Made by a program: the position numbers and the translations under genes. Source: an uncultured Gammaproteobacteria bacterium (GTDB taxonomy: Bacteria; Pseudomonadota; Gammaproteobacteria; GCA-2729495). From it: a stretch of DNA of 20,864 bases. Of this stretch, positions 1 to 8,118 are shown piece by piece. The notes under the pieces were generated by a model. That model had not been told where the DNA came from, searched no databases, and saw only the letters and a list, made by a program, of their open reading frames with translations. Position 1 is the first letter of the stretch. The number at the start of each line of letters is the position of its first letter. Location of the stretch: positions 1,603-22,466 of the forward strand of contig CAMYJV010000121.1 of NCBI GenBank assembly GCA_947258805.1. Reading direction: 5' to 3'.

Positions 1-1
1 G

Positions 2-727
2 CTGGACCTGGAAGATCCGGATGACGCGCTGACGGCCATGATCAAGATGCGCGGCAGCCTGATTGCCGAGGATGTGCCGCACTGGTACTACGGCACTATT
101 TACGCGGTGCTGCCCGGTCAGGGTCCGCAGCCGCTGGTGGATTTCGAAGGCTCGGAGATCGACTACTACGAACGCCAGCCGGATGGCAGTTATCACGCCT
201 ATGCCGCGACGGCCAGCTTCTTCCGCGATCGCGACACCGGCAAGCGCATCGAGGTGTTTACCAATCCTTTCAACGGCGAGCGCCGGGAAGTGGTGGGTAA
301 TACGATCAACGTGAAGGCGCACTACATCTACTCGAAGTACGGCTTCAAGCGCTCGGACGACGAACGGCCCCTGCCCGATGAACCGCAGATTCAGCGACTG
401 CTCGAATGGCGGGACTCCGGCGAGCATGTCTGGCTGACCATGCGCCGGGCCTACCCACCCGGCCAGCCGCGCGGCGAACACCAGCTGGTGCGTGGGCTGC
501 TCAGTGAATTGCATGACCCCGACCTGCCGAAGGTCTATACGACGGCAACGCCCACTTACATATCGCCCTACCTGCCGTGGATGGCCATGGGCGATATTGG
601 CGGTCATGCGATGTGGGTGGGGCCGGCGCGCAAGCTCGACAGCGTGGAGCAATACCCCCGGGAGCTGCTGGAGTTCGTGGAGCGGAACTATCCGGACAAG
701 CTGACGGCGAAACCCTCCACCCGCTGA
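2..727 (+). CDS. DUF1838 family protein, 5' end outside the window
   Basis: The reading frame is open from the left edge, so the true start lies upstream; 241 residues are visible before the TGA at 725-727. An internal ATG at 38 is not a credible start, because the codons before it already look like family sequence (LDLEDPDDALTAMIKMRGSL). The pattern of a KMRGSL start, a WYYG/YAVLPG segment, a DFEG block, a DxDTGKRI-type segment and NPFNGE followed by a late TNPxN-like stretch fits my memory of DUF1838, whose biochemical role is unknown; members often carry Tat signals, which cannot be checked here. No catalytic residues can be assigned. It lies upstream on the same strand as the coiled-coil and LLM genes, but a 148-nt gap follows, so co-transcription is uncertain. 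The family call is recognition by eye only. Confidence 0.65.
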   Translation: MDLEDPDDALTAMIKMRGSLIAEDVPHWYYGTIYAVLPGQGPQPLVDFEGSEIDYYERQPDGSYHAYAATASFFRDRDTGKRIEVFTNPFNGERREVVGNTINVKAHYIYSKYGFKRSDDERPLPDEPQIQRLLEWRDSGEHVWLTMRRAYPPGQPRGEHQLVRGLLSELHDPDLPKVYTTATPTYISPYLPWMAMGDIGGHAMWVGPARKLDSVEQYPRELLEFVERNYPDKLTAKPSTR

Positions 728-875
728 GCTCAGCCGCCAGGTTACGTGAATGCCCCCCTCTACCCGCTAAGCCAACCGGCTAGTCTCGGCATCCCGAATT
801 GAGACCTGCCGCGCAGCCCAATTTCGCGACCTTCCAGTATGTTGGCTTAGTCCTGATGACGATGAGCCTCGGCTT

Positions 876-1514
876 ATGTCGAATTTGCTGGAAATGCCAC
901 TGGTTCTGGCAGCGCTGGCCTTCCTGCTGGGTTATGTGCTGGCGAAGCTTGGCGCCCTCCTTGGGCGCAAAGCGCCAGCGGCCGTGAAGGGCGATGTCGA
1001 CCGCGATCGCCACTTGCGGGCCATGGAGGCGGATCTACGCGTGGCGCGCAAACAGCTGGAGCAGACCGAAGCCGAGCTGACCGAGTTGAAGCAGGGCCGC
1101 GGCGAGCTGCAGGCAGAGCTGGACGAACGCGGTGGTGAACTGCGCGAAGCCACGGACCAGATTGCCGACCTGCGCGAACAGCTGAAGGGCGAGTGCGAGA
1201 AGACCCAGGGGCTGCGCAGTGAACTCATCAGTTCGCGGGCCGAGCAGGGCATTCGGACCCAGGTTCAGCTGCGCGACATGGAAACCGAACTCAGTCTTGC
1301 CCAGGCCGGCAGCGATGCGATCAATGATGAAATCAGCCAGCTGGCCTCCGAACGCGAGGAACTGACCGAGCGGCTGAATGAACTGCAGCGCCTGCAGCAG
1401 GCGCAACAGGCACCGGAGCCAGAATCGGAGCCGCCGCCGCGCCGGCGGAGCGAAGACTTCCTCGAAGAGCCGCCGCCGCGGCGCCGCAGCTCTGACCTGG
1501 CGGTCGACGGTTGA
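876..1514 (+). CDS. membrane-anchored coiled-coil protein of unknown function
   Basis: This is a 212-residue protein that I do not recognise as a named family. Residues about 8-31 form one hydrophobic segment (LVLAALAFLLGYVLAKLGAL), a likely single transmembrane anchor. Residues about 47-175 are rich in Glu, Gln, Leu, Arg and Ala with heptad spacing and almost no proline, so a long coiled coil facing the cytoplasm is expected. The C-terminal tail is proline/arginine rich and contains EPPPRRRS twice, at 185-192 and 198-205. The general shape (short N-terminal anchor, coiled coil, charged tail) resembles scaffold or DUF1043/YhcB-like envelope proteins, but I see no specific signature. The ATG at 876 has only a weak ribosome binding site. 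There is no obvious functional link to the F420 genes. Confidence 0.7.
   Translation: MSNLLEMPLVLAALAFLLGYVLAKLGALLGRKAPAAVKGDVDRDRHLRAMEADLRVARKQLEQTEAELTELKQGRGELQAELDERGGELREATDQIADLREQLKGECEKTQGLRSELISSRAEQGIRTQVQLRDMETELSLAQAGSDAINDEISQLASEREELTERLNELQRLQQAQQAPEPESEPPPRRRSEDFLEEPPPRRRSSDLAVDG
1428..1490 (+). repeat. two imperfect 24-nt repeats in the coiled-coil gene tail
   Basis: Copies at 1428-1451 and 1467-1490 start 39 nt apart and both encode EPPPRRRS. They are similar at the DNA level, starting gagccgccgccgc or its equivalent and diverging toward the 3' end. The 39-nt spacing is 13 codons, so the copies are in frame, which fits a small tandem duplication of a basic proline-rich motif. 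Confidence 0.6.
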
Positions 1515-1550
1515 TGCGGCTGATCGGCTAAACTGACGCGGCCTGGTTAC

Positions 1551-1556
1551 GGAGGT
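1551..1556 (+). promoter_or_regulatory. ribosome binding site supporting a TTG start
   Basis: GGAGGT lies 8 nt before the TTG at 1565. This strong Shine-Dalgarno match fixes the first LLM gene start at TTG rather than at the ATG five codons in, and the resulting N-terminus MKLGL is the usual one for this family. Confidence 0.75.
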
Positions 1557-1564
1557 CGCAGCAC

Positions 1565-2605
1565 TTGAAACTTGGATTGATGGCCGGCTACTCGCCGGCC
1601 CAGGTCAGCCTGCCCATGGACCTGGTCCTGGAGGCCGAGCGCCTGGGCTTCGACTCCGTGTGGACCTCCGAGGCTTACAGCACGGACGCCGTGACGCCGG
1701 CCGCCTGGATACTCGCGCGCACCGAGCGCATCAAGGTGGGCACCGCGATCATGCAGATGCCTGCCCGTACGCCCACCTGCGCCGCGATGACGGCCATGAC
1801 CCTCGACGCGCTGTCCGGCGGCCGTTTCCTGCTGGGGCTGGGTCCGTCCGGTCCGCAGGTGGTCGAGGGTTGGTACGGCGTACCCTATGGACGGCCGTTG
1901 ACTCGCACCCGCGAATACATCGCCATCATCCGCCAGATACTGGCCCGCAGTGCGCCGCTGGAGCACGCGGGCTTTCACTACCAGATTCCGTATACCGGCG
2001 AAGGCGCCAGCGGCCTGGGCAGGCCAATGAAAGGCGTATTGCGCGGCAACCCGGCGCTGCCGATCTACACCGCGGCGATTACGCCGAACGGCCTGCGCGC
2101 CGCCGGCGAGCTGGCGGACGGGGTGTTCCCGATCTGGATGAATCCGGATCGCTTCGAACTCCTGGGCCCGTTCCTCGAGGAAGGCTTTGCAAAGGCCGGC
2201 GGCGACAAGACGCTGGCCGACTTTGATGTGGCGCCGCTGGTCTACGTGGTGCTCGGCGATGACGTGGAAGCCTGCCGGCAACCGGTGCGCCAGCACCTCG
2301 CCCTTTACATCGGCGGTATGGGACCGAAGGCAAAGAACTTCTATGCCATGTACGCGGCGCGGATGGGCTATGAAGAACAGGCCGCGCAGATCCAGGATCT
2401 GTTCCTGTCCGGACGCAAGGTCGAGGCAGCGGCAGCCGTGCCGGCCGAGCTGATCGACGATTGCGCATTGGTAGGCCCGCCCGCCAGGATTCGCGATCAC
2501 CTGCAACGCTGGCGCGACGCCGGCGCACGCGGTGAAGTCGGTTCACTGCTGGTGGGAGGTGCATCGGCCGAGGCCCTGCAGCTACTCGCCGAAGAGTTGC
2601 TGTGA
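1565..2605 (+). CDS. LLM-class oxidoreductase, Rv3520c-like, probably F420-dependent
   Basis: This 346-residue luciferase-like monooxygenase family protein has a TIM-barrel fold. The start MKLGLMAGY, the TSEAY block (34-38), MPARTPT (65-71), LSGGRFLLGLG (83-93) and GPQVVEGWYG (96-105), then LTRTREYI, match what I recall of the Rv3520c-type group of F420-using LLM enzymes. These move hydride between F420 and an organic substrate; the substrate of this one is unknown. FMN use cannot be excluded from sequence alone, but the F420 operon next door supports F420. Translation starts at TTG with a strong ribosome binding site. Its stop overlaps the GTG of the next LLM gene (GTGA), so the two are translationally coupled. 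Length is normal and there is no sign of damage. Confidence 0.85.
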   Translation: MKLGLMAGYSPAQVSLPMDLVLEAERLGFDSVWTSEAYSTDAVTPAAWILARTERIKVGTAIMQMPARTPTCAAMTAMTLDALSGGRFLLGLGPSGPQVVEGWYGVPYGRPLTRTREYIAIIRQILARSAPLEHAGFHYQIPYTGEGASGLGRPMKGVLRGNPALPIYTAAITPNGLRAAGELADGVFPIWMNPDRFELLGPFLEEGFAKAGGDKTLADFDVAPLVYVVLGDDVEACRQPVRQHLALYIGGMGPKAKNFYAMYAARMGYEEQAAQIQDLFLSGRKVEAAAAVPAELIDDCALVGPPARIRDHLQRWRDAGARGEVGSLLVGGASAEALQLLAEELL

Positions 2606-3552
2606 CAGACAGTCCCACCTTCGGCATTCCCGTGCCGCAGGTATTCATGAACGGGCGCGCCGACATGGAGCTGGTCAAGGCCGCCTTGCGCCGGGCGGAG
2701 GAGCTCGGATTCGAAAGCGCATGGGTCCAGGACCAGGTGGCCGGCGACGTGCCACTGATGGAGTCCGTCAGCCTGCTTTGCTATGCCGCGGCCGTCACTG
2801 AAAATATTCGGTTAGGCGTGTCGGTCATCGTGTTTCCGATCCGCAACGCCGTGCAGCTCGCGAAGAATTTCAGCACCCTGGACAACATGAGCAACGGTCG
2901 GGCGATACTCGGTATCGGCCTCGGCCCGGTATTCGCCGGTGACAACTACTTCGGCATTTTCGGCACCCGGGCGAACGAAGCGCTGCGACGTTTCAATGAA
3001 GGCCTGGAAGTCATGCGAGCGCTGTGGACTCAGGAGAAAGTGACTTACCACGGCCAGTTCTACACGCTGAATAATGCAGCGATGGAACCCAAGCCGGTGC
3101 AGAAGCCAACTCTGCCGGTCTGGTTCGGTGGCCAGCACCCCAAGGCGCTGAAGCGAGCGGTGCGAGTGGCCGACGGCTACATGGGGGCAGGGCCGACAAC
3201 CACGCGTGAGTTTGCGTGGCACGTGGGAAAGCTGCGGCAGTTCCTGGAAGAGCAGCAGCGCGACCCGGTAAGCTTTCCCCTTTCCAAGCGCGTGTACCTG
3301 GCCGTCGACAAGGACGCCGGGCGCGCGAAGCGCCGGCTAGACGAATTCTTCCAGGCGCGCTACCCCTGGATGGTGCAGGCCAATCCCAACTTCGTGGCCG
3401 ACATCTGCGCCTGGGGTTCGCCCGAGCAGGTGGCTGAAGGTCTGCGGCCGGTCCTCGAAGCCGGTGCCGGGATGATTGTGCTGAATCCTCTTTGGGATTT
3501 CGTCGAGCAGATGGAAGCGCTGGCCGGCGAGGTCATCCCGCTGTTGCGCTGA
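2602..3552 (+). CDS. second LLM-class oxidoreductase, probably F420-dependent
   Basis: This 316-residue protein has a luciferase-like TIM-barrel. Typical features are LVKAALRRAEELGFESAWVQ near the start, the conserved LAKNFSTLDNMSNGRAILGIG core around residues 86-106, a W-T/Q-E-K-V-T-Y-x-G-x-F segment (the usual 'W...V.y.G.fy' of the family) and PTLPVWFGG followed by ALKRAVRVADGYMG. These are standard LLM landmarks; the precise subfamily and substrate are not clear. The start is GTG at 2602, inside the end of the previous gene (GTGA overlap), which fits one polycistronic message. It is clearly a paralogue rather than a recent duplicate of the first gene, because little outside the core landmarks is shared. 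Cofactor F420 is inferred from context. Confidence 0.82.
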   Translation: MTDSPTFGIPVPQVFMNGRADMELVKAALRRAEELGFESAWVQDQVAGDVPLMESVSLLCYAAAVTENIRLGVSVIVFPIRNAVQLAKNFSTLDNMSNGRAILGIGLGPVFAGDNYFGIFGTRANEALRRFNEGLEVMRALWTQEKVTYHGQFYTLNNAAMEPKPVQKPTLPVWFGGQHPKALKRAVRVADGYMGAGPTTTREFAWHVGKLRQFLEEQQRDPVSFPLSKRVYLAVDKDAGRAKRRLDEFFQARYPWMVQANPNFVADICAWGSPEQVAEGLRPVLEAGAGMIVLNPLWDFVEQMEALAGEVIPLLR

Positions 3553-3558
3553 TTGCCA

Positions 3559-4578
3559 ATGCAGGTCGACCTGATTCTCGACACCCGGGCCAGCGCCGAC
3601 GAACTCGCGGCCCTCGGTCAGCTGGCCGAGCAACACGGCATTCGCGGGGTGTGGGTATCGAGCCTGCTGGACTCCCGCGATCCGTTCACGAACCTGTCCG
3701 TACTCGCGCGCGCTACGTCACGGCTGTTGCTGGGTCCCGTCGCCGTGAATCCCTTCGACACGCACCCGGCGCGCATCGCGGCGAGCTTCCTGACTCTGAA
3801 CGAGCTGGCGGGTGGCCGCGCGCGCCTGGTCGTGGGCGGCGGTGGCGAAGCGCTGGAATCCCTCGGCATCGAGCCCAAGCGGCGGGTGCGGGCCGTTGCG
3901 GAATGCGTGGACATCGTGCGGGCCGCCGCAACGGGAGAAGCAGTTAACTACGCCGGCGAGCTGTACCAGGTCAGGCACCTGCGCCTGGGCTGGCTCAGTG
4001 CGCCGGCCCCGCCGGTCTTCGTCGGCGCCAGCCAGGACCAGATGCTGCGCATGGCCGCCCGCGTGGCCGACGGCATCATGATGAGCGACATGCCGGTACC
4101 ATTGACCGCGGCGGCGATCTCCACTGTGGATACGGCACTGGCGAAACACGAGCGCAGCCGTCCCACCTTTGCCACGAATGCCTTTACGGCCTGGCACGTG
4201 TACGACGACTTGAGCCGGGCGCGCAAGGAGGCGCGGCGTTGGTTGCTATTGCGCGGCATTTTTCGGCCCTGGCTGCTGGCAGAGTTTCTACAGCCCGACG
4301 AGGTGCAGCTGGTTGTGGATCACCGCGACGCGTTCATCGAGGCTTTCCGCAGCGGCAGTGCCGACGTGCGCGGTGTGCCGGGCCCGATACTGGACGCGCT
4401 GGTCGACAATGTGACCCTGTGCGGGACCGTTGCGGACCTGGATCGGCAGGTGGACAAGCTGCGCGCCTATGCCAAGGCCGGGCTCAGTGCAATCTCCCTG
4501 CGCCTGTATGCAGAGCCCGGCGCATCGGTGAAATTGCTGGGACAGCGGGTCTTGCCCGCACTACAGGGCACGGGGTGA
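3559..4578 (+). CDS. third LLM-class oxidoreductase, divergent
   Basis: This 339-residue protein begins MQVDLILDTRA and shows the LLM plan: an early AEQHGIRGVWVSSLL strand-helix, the LNELAGGRARLVVGGGG core (about 76-92), PPVFVGASQDQMLRMAARVADGIM (the 'P.yvga.g.km...a...adGv' element) and a late VTLCGTVADLDRQVDKLRAYAKAGL that matches the usual C-terminal 'G.pe.v...l..y..aGv'. It resembles Mer-like methylene-tetrahydromethanopterin reductase relatives more than the other two copies. An in-frame TTG six bases upstream (3553) is possible but ATG is preferred; neither has a strong ribosome binding site. It starts 6 nt after the second LLM stop, and the SDR gene follows 7 nt later. Substrate is unknown and cofactor F420 is inferred. 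Confidence 0.78.
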   Translation: MQVDLILDTRASADELAALGQLAEQHGIRGVWVSSLLDSRDPFTNLSVLARATSRLLLGPVAVNPFDTHPARIAASFLTLNELAGGRARLVVGGGGEALESLGIEPKRRVRAVAECVDIVRAAATGEAVNYAGELYQVRHLRLGWLSAPAPPVFVGASQDQMLRMAARVADGIMMSDMPVPLTAAAISTVDTALAKHERSRPTFATNAFTAWHVYDDLSRARKEARRWLLLRGIFRPWLLAEFLQPDEVQLVVDHRDAFIEAFRSGSADVRGVPGPILDALVDNVTLCGTVADLDRQVDKLRAYAKAGLSAISLRLYAEPGASVKLLGQRVLPALQGTG

Positions 4579-4585
4579 CAAACAT

Positions 4586-5514
4586 ATGCCGAGCAGAAGA
4601 CGAGTTTTACTGGCGCTGTCCGCCCTGGCCGTGGCCGGTGTCGCTGGCGTGAGCCTGGGCCGCCGAAAGTCGCCGCCCGCCCGCCCGCCCGGCGTCGCGC
4701 TGGGGCCGTTTGACGGCGATTCCACGACGGAAGAAGTGACGACCGGGCTGAACCTGGCGGGCCGCACCGTGCTGATCACCGGCGTGACCTCCGGGCTGGG
4801 CCTGGAAACCATGCGGGTGCTGGCCATGCGCGGCGCGCATGTCGTCGGCACCGGGCGCACGCTGGAGAAGGCCGAGCGGGCCTGTGCATCGGTCATCGGC
4901 CGGACGCCGCCGGTGGCGCGGGCTATCCCGGGTGTGGACACGGTGGCGGCCTGCGCGGCAACCGTGCGCGAGCTCGGCGTGCCGGCAATCACCTGGGCCA
5001 TTTCCTGCTGACCAACCTGCTGCTCGACCAGGTGCTGGCCGCGCCCCAGGGCCGGGTGGTAGCCGTGTCCAGCAGCGCGCTGAAGTGGGCGGCGCCGGAG
5101 GGTATCGAATGGGACAACCTGTCGGGCGCGCGCGATTACGATGCGCGCCGGGCCTACGGACAGTCGAAGCTCGCCAATGTGCTGTTTTGCCTGGAGCTGT
5201 CGCGGCGCTTCGCCGGAACCCCGGCCACCGCGAACTCGCTGAACCCGGGGGCGGTGCTGACCAAGGTCGGCCGCCACGCGCCGGGCTGGCTGGTCACTCT
5301 CGGCAACATCCTCGGGCCGCTGTTAATGAAAGGCCCGGACCAGGGCGCTGCGACGCAATGCTACCTCGCGGCGAATCCGTTGGTGGCCCACGTCAGCGGC
5401 TACTATTTTCAGGGCTGCAATCCGATCAGCGTCGGGGGCCACACTGAAGATGCGGCCATGGCCGCCCGGTTGTGGGACGTGAGCCTGAAACTGACGCAGG
5501 ACTGGCTTGCGTAG
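4586..5514 (+). pseudogene. Tat-signal short-chain dehydrogenase, broken by an internal out-of-frame loss
   Basis: The N-terminus MPSRRRVLLALSALAVAGVA is a twin-arginine type signal (SRRRVLL, then a hydrophobic run). A classical SDR follows: cofactor loop TGVTSGLG (residues 65-72), then a normal Rossmann half up to ELGVP (Pro codon 4982-4984). There the frame fails: the original frame ends at a TGA at 5009-5011, while the rest of the SDR resumes in another frame as NHLGHFLLTNLLLD (from 4987), with the serine segment VAVSSSALKW and the catalytic pair in AYGQSKLAN (Tyr codon 5155, Lys codon 5167), ending at TAG 5512-5514. About 30 residues expected between the halves, including the structural NNAG motif, are absent, so this is not a simple one-base slip. 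The retinol-dehydrogenase-like group is the nearest match by eye. It is either a decayed gene or an assembly error; as written it cannot make a working enzyme. Last gene of the LLM run. Confidence 0.82.
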
Positions 5515-5718
5515 CTAGCGTTCCTGTTCTTCCAGCGCCCGCCGCCGCGCGTCGGCGGCGTCCATGATCTGGTCCTCTGCCTCACGCGCGCGATCCATGG
5601 TCTGGATCTGATCGTCAAACACGGTTTCTTCCACCGGGCGAACTTCGTCATCCTCAGCCGGGCCGGAACAACCGGCCAGCATGATCATGGCCAGTGCTGT
5701 CAGACAGTAACGATGCAT
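5515..5718 (-). CDS. small acidic lipoprotein of unknown function
   Basis: This 67-residue protein has an N-terminal signal (MHRYCLTALAMIMLAGC) ending in a lipobox LAGC, so cleavage before Cys17 and lipid anchoring are expected. The mature part is short, acidic (EDDEVRPVEETVFDD), then helical and charged (MDRAREAEDQIMDAADARRR). No family is recognised. The ATG at 5718 is chosen over a longer in-frame start because GGAGGT sits 6 nt upstream of it and because it begins the signal sequence. It follows fbiC by 21 nt on the same strand and is the last gene of the F420 operon as seen. Its TAG (5515-5517) directly abuts the TAG of the converging SDR gene. A role in F420 metabolism is only suggested by position. 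Confidence 0.72.
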   Translation of the reverse strand: MHRYCLTALAMIMLAGCSGPAEDDEVRPVEETVFDDQIQTMDRAREAEDQIMDAADARRRALEEQER

Positions 5719-5724
5719 CGGGTC

Positions 5725-5730
5725 ACCTCC
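5725..5730 (-). promoter_or_regulatory. ribosome binding site of the small lipoprotein gene
   Basis: On the minus strand GGAGGT precedes the ATG at 5718-5716 by 6 nt. It fixes the start of the lipoprotein and shows that the gene has its own translation signal rather than depending on fbiC coupling. Confidence 0.7.
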
Positions 5731-5739
5731 GGTCAATAC

Positions 5740-8118
5740 TCAGGACGCAGCCCGATACTGCTTTGCGGGCTGGAATTGCAGCGGCGTCAACGGAGCCGCA
5801 GCGCGTCCGGCGCGGAGGCGCTCTTCGGTGGGCGTGCCGTAAAGCGTGGTGCGTTGCCGGGGCGTACGTCCGGCGGCGATGATTAATTCTTCCAGCTGTT
5901 CCGGTGAGAGTTCCTGGCCGTGGCTGGCGCCCGCGGCCCGGGAAATCGACTCGTTCATCAGTGTGCCACCGAGGTCGTTCACGCCGGCCTGCAGGACCTG
6001 GTGCGCACCGGCGGCGCCTAGCTTCACCCACGACGCCTGCACATTGTCGATCAGCGGATGCAGCGCCAGGCGCGCGACAGCGTGCATCAGCAGCGTCTCG
6101 CGCCAGGTCGGGCCGGGGCGGGCCTCGCCGCGCCGGAACATGGGGGCCTCGGAATGCACGAAGGGCAGCGGAACGAATTCCGTAATGCCGCCGGTCTGCG
6201 CCTGGAGGTCGCGCAGGGCGAGCAGGTGCCGTGCCCAGTGAACGGGCTGCTCGCGATGGCCGAACATGATCGTGCTCGTTGTCCGCAAGCCGACGTCGTG
6301 GGCGGTGCGCACCACGTCGAGCCACTCGCGCGTGTTCAGCTTGTCCGGACAGATTTCCCGGCGCACGTCGTCGTCGAGTATTTCCGCCGCGGTGCCCGGC
6401 AGGCTCGAGAGACCGGCCTCCTGCAATCGTTCCAGGAAGTTTGCCACCGGGATACCCAGCGTCTCGGCGCCGTGGCTGACTTCGAGGGCCGAGAAGGCGT
6501 GAACATGAATGTCCGGTGCCGCGCGTTTGACCGCGTTGCAGATGTCCAGGTAGGTCTGCCCCGTAAAGTTCGGGTGTATCCCACCCTGCAGGCATACTTC
6601 CGTCGCACCGCGGTCCCAGGCTTCCGCCGTGCGTCTTTCGATTTCGGCGAGATCCAGCACATAAGGCGCGCCGCGAAGATCTTCGCTGGTCTTGCCTTTA
6701 GAAAATGCACAAAACCGGCATTTGTACAGGCAAAGGTTCGTGTAGTTGATATTGCGCGTGACGACGAAAGTCACCGCGTCGCCTTTGACCCGTTCGCGTA
6801 ATGCATCTGCCTGTTCCATCACGTGCAGCGCGTCGTCGCCGCGCGCGTTGAACAGGCGAGTGACCTCGCTCTCATCCAGCCGATTGCCACCGGCTGCTTT
6901 TGCCACCAACGTTTGCAGGCCGGGGGTGCACAGTTTGCTTCCGGTCATGGCTGGTGAAGCGGGTGGCTCAGGGCTGATGCCGGCCGCCCAGTCATTCTCG
7001 CGGGCGTAGCCGCCGGCGTCGCAATGCCGAAGCAACGCGGGCACTAGAGCCTGGTCAACCCAGCGTCCGGCGTCCGCTATGTATTCGGGGTACAGGGTCA
7101 GGCGCTCTGTCAGCAGCTTGCCCGCCGCGCGCGTCTGGGTAGCCAGCGCGTCCAGCTGCGGCCACGGCGACTCCGGATTCACGTGGTCGGGCGTGACGGG
7201 TGACACGCCGCCCCAGTCGTTGATGCCGGCGGCCACGAGCTGCCCGAGTCGCCCGGCATTCAGGTTCGGTGGGGCCTGGATGTTCATGTCCGGGCCAAAG
7301 ATCAGCCGAGTGACGGCGATGGTCCACAGCAGCTCTTCCAGGGGCGGTTCCGGAACGTCCGCCATCTTCGTGCCGGGTTTCGGGACAAAGTTCTGCAGAA
7401 TGATTTCCTGCAGGTGGTCATGGCGTTCGTGCAGTTCGCGCAGCGCGTACAGGCTGTGCAGCCGTTCGTCGCGGGTTTCGCCGATGCCGATCAGCAGGCC
7501 CGAAGTGAGAGCGATTCCGGCTTCACCGGCTGCCGCAATGGCAGCGAGGCGGGTCGAGGGTGCCTTGTCCGGCGAGCCGAAATGCGGCCCGCCTCGGGCT
7601 GCGAGCCGGGCAGATGCTGACTCCAGCATGATGCCCATGGAGGGTGCCACCGGTCGCAGTTGCCGGTAATCGTCGGCTGTCATTACCCCTGGATTGAGAT
7701 GGGGCAGTAGCCCCGTCTCGTCCAGCACCAGGCGCGCCATTGCGCCCACGTAGTCGAGGGTGCTTGCGTAGCCCAGTGCCGCCAGCGCGTCGCGCGCGGC
7801 GCGGTAGCGCAGTTCCGGCTTGTCTCCCAGGGTAAACAGGGCTTCGCGGCAACCCGCTTCGCGGCCGGCCCGCGCGATGTCCAGGACCTGCTCCGGCGTC
7901 AGGTAGGCCTGCTGCAGACGCCGCGGCGTTTTCGCATAGGTGCAGTAGTGGCAGACGTCGCGGCAGAGTTCCGTCAGCGGGACAAAAACCTTGCGCGAGT
8001 AGGTAACGAGATTGCCTTTGCCCTGGTCGCGGAGTCTGGCCGCCTCACCCATCAGCGCGGCCACGGATTCGCCACGCAGCAGGCTGGGTTGGGATGGTGG
8101 TTTCCAGTTCGGTTTCAT
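5740..8118 (-). CDS. fbiC: fused CofG-CofH radical SAM enzyme, FO synthase (FbiC)
   Basis: This 792-residue two-domain radical SAM protein makes 7,8-didemethyl-8-hydroxy-5-deazariboflavin (FO), the F420 chromophore, from tyrosine and 5-amino-6-ribitylaminouracil. The N-terminal half is CofG-like with its iron-sulfur cluster motif C52-xxx-C56-xx-C59 (ELCRDVCHYCTYAK). The C-terminal half is CofH-like with C463-xxx-C467-xx-C470 (NLCLYKCRFCAFSKGK), followed by EVCLQGGIHP. Both triads are intact and total length is near that of actinobacterial FbiC, with the same CofG-then-CofH order. In archaea and cyanobacteria these are usually separate proteins. The ATG at 8118-8116 overlaps the TGA of cofC in an ATGA, so it is translationally coupled. 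Confidence in function is high. Confidence 0.96.
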   Translation of the reverse strand: MKPNWKPPSQPSLLRGESVAALMGEAARLRDQGKGNLVTYSRKVFVPLTELCRDVCHYCTYAKTPRRLQQAYLTPEQVLDIARAGREAGCREALFTLGDKPELRYRAARDALAALGYASTLDYVGAMARLVLDETGLLPHLNPGVMTADDYRQLRPVAPSMGIMLESASARLAARGGPHFGSPDKAPSTRLAAIAAAGEAGIALTSGLLIGIGETRDERLHSLYALRELHERHDHLQEIILQNFVPKPGTKMADVPEPPLEELLWTIAVTRLIFGPDMNIQAPPNLNAGRLGQLVAAGINDWGGVSPVTPDHVNPESPWPQLDALATQTRAAGKLLTERLTLYPEYIADAGRWVDQALVPALLRHCDAGGYARENDWAAGISPEPPASPAMTGSKLCTPGLQTLVAKAAGGNRLDESEVTRLFNARGDDALHVMEQADALRERVKGDAVTFVVTRNINYTNLCLYKCRFCAFSKGKTSEDLRGAPYVLDLAEIERRTAEAWDRGATEVCLQGGIHPNFTGQTYLDICNAVKRAAPDIHVHAFSALEVSHGAETLGIPVANFLERLQEAGLSSLPGTAAEILDDDVRREICPDKLNTREWLDVVRTAHDVGLRTTSTIMFGHREQPVHWARHLLALRDLQAQTGGITEFVPLPFVHSEAPMFRRGEARPGPTWRETLLMHAVARLALHPLIDNVQASWVKLGAAGAHQVLQAGVNDLGGTLMNESISRAAGASHGQELSPEQLEELIIAAGRTPRQRTTLYGTPTEERLRAGRAAAPLTPLQFQPAKQYRAAS

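Noticed and set aside
1511..1534. TTGATG and TAAACT as a promoter for the LLM run
   Set aside because: The spacer is only 12 nt, too short for a sigma-70 promoter.
5540..5560. Eight-base-pair stem CGCCGCCG/CGGCGGCG with a 5-nt loop, considered as a terminator for the plus-strand run
   Set aside because: It lies inside the lipoprotein coding sequence and has no T run on either strand, so an intrinsic terminator is not supported.
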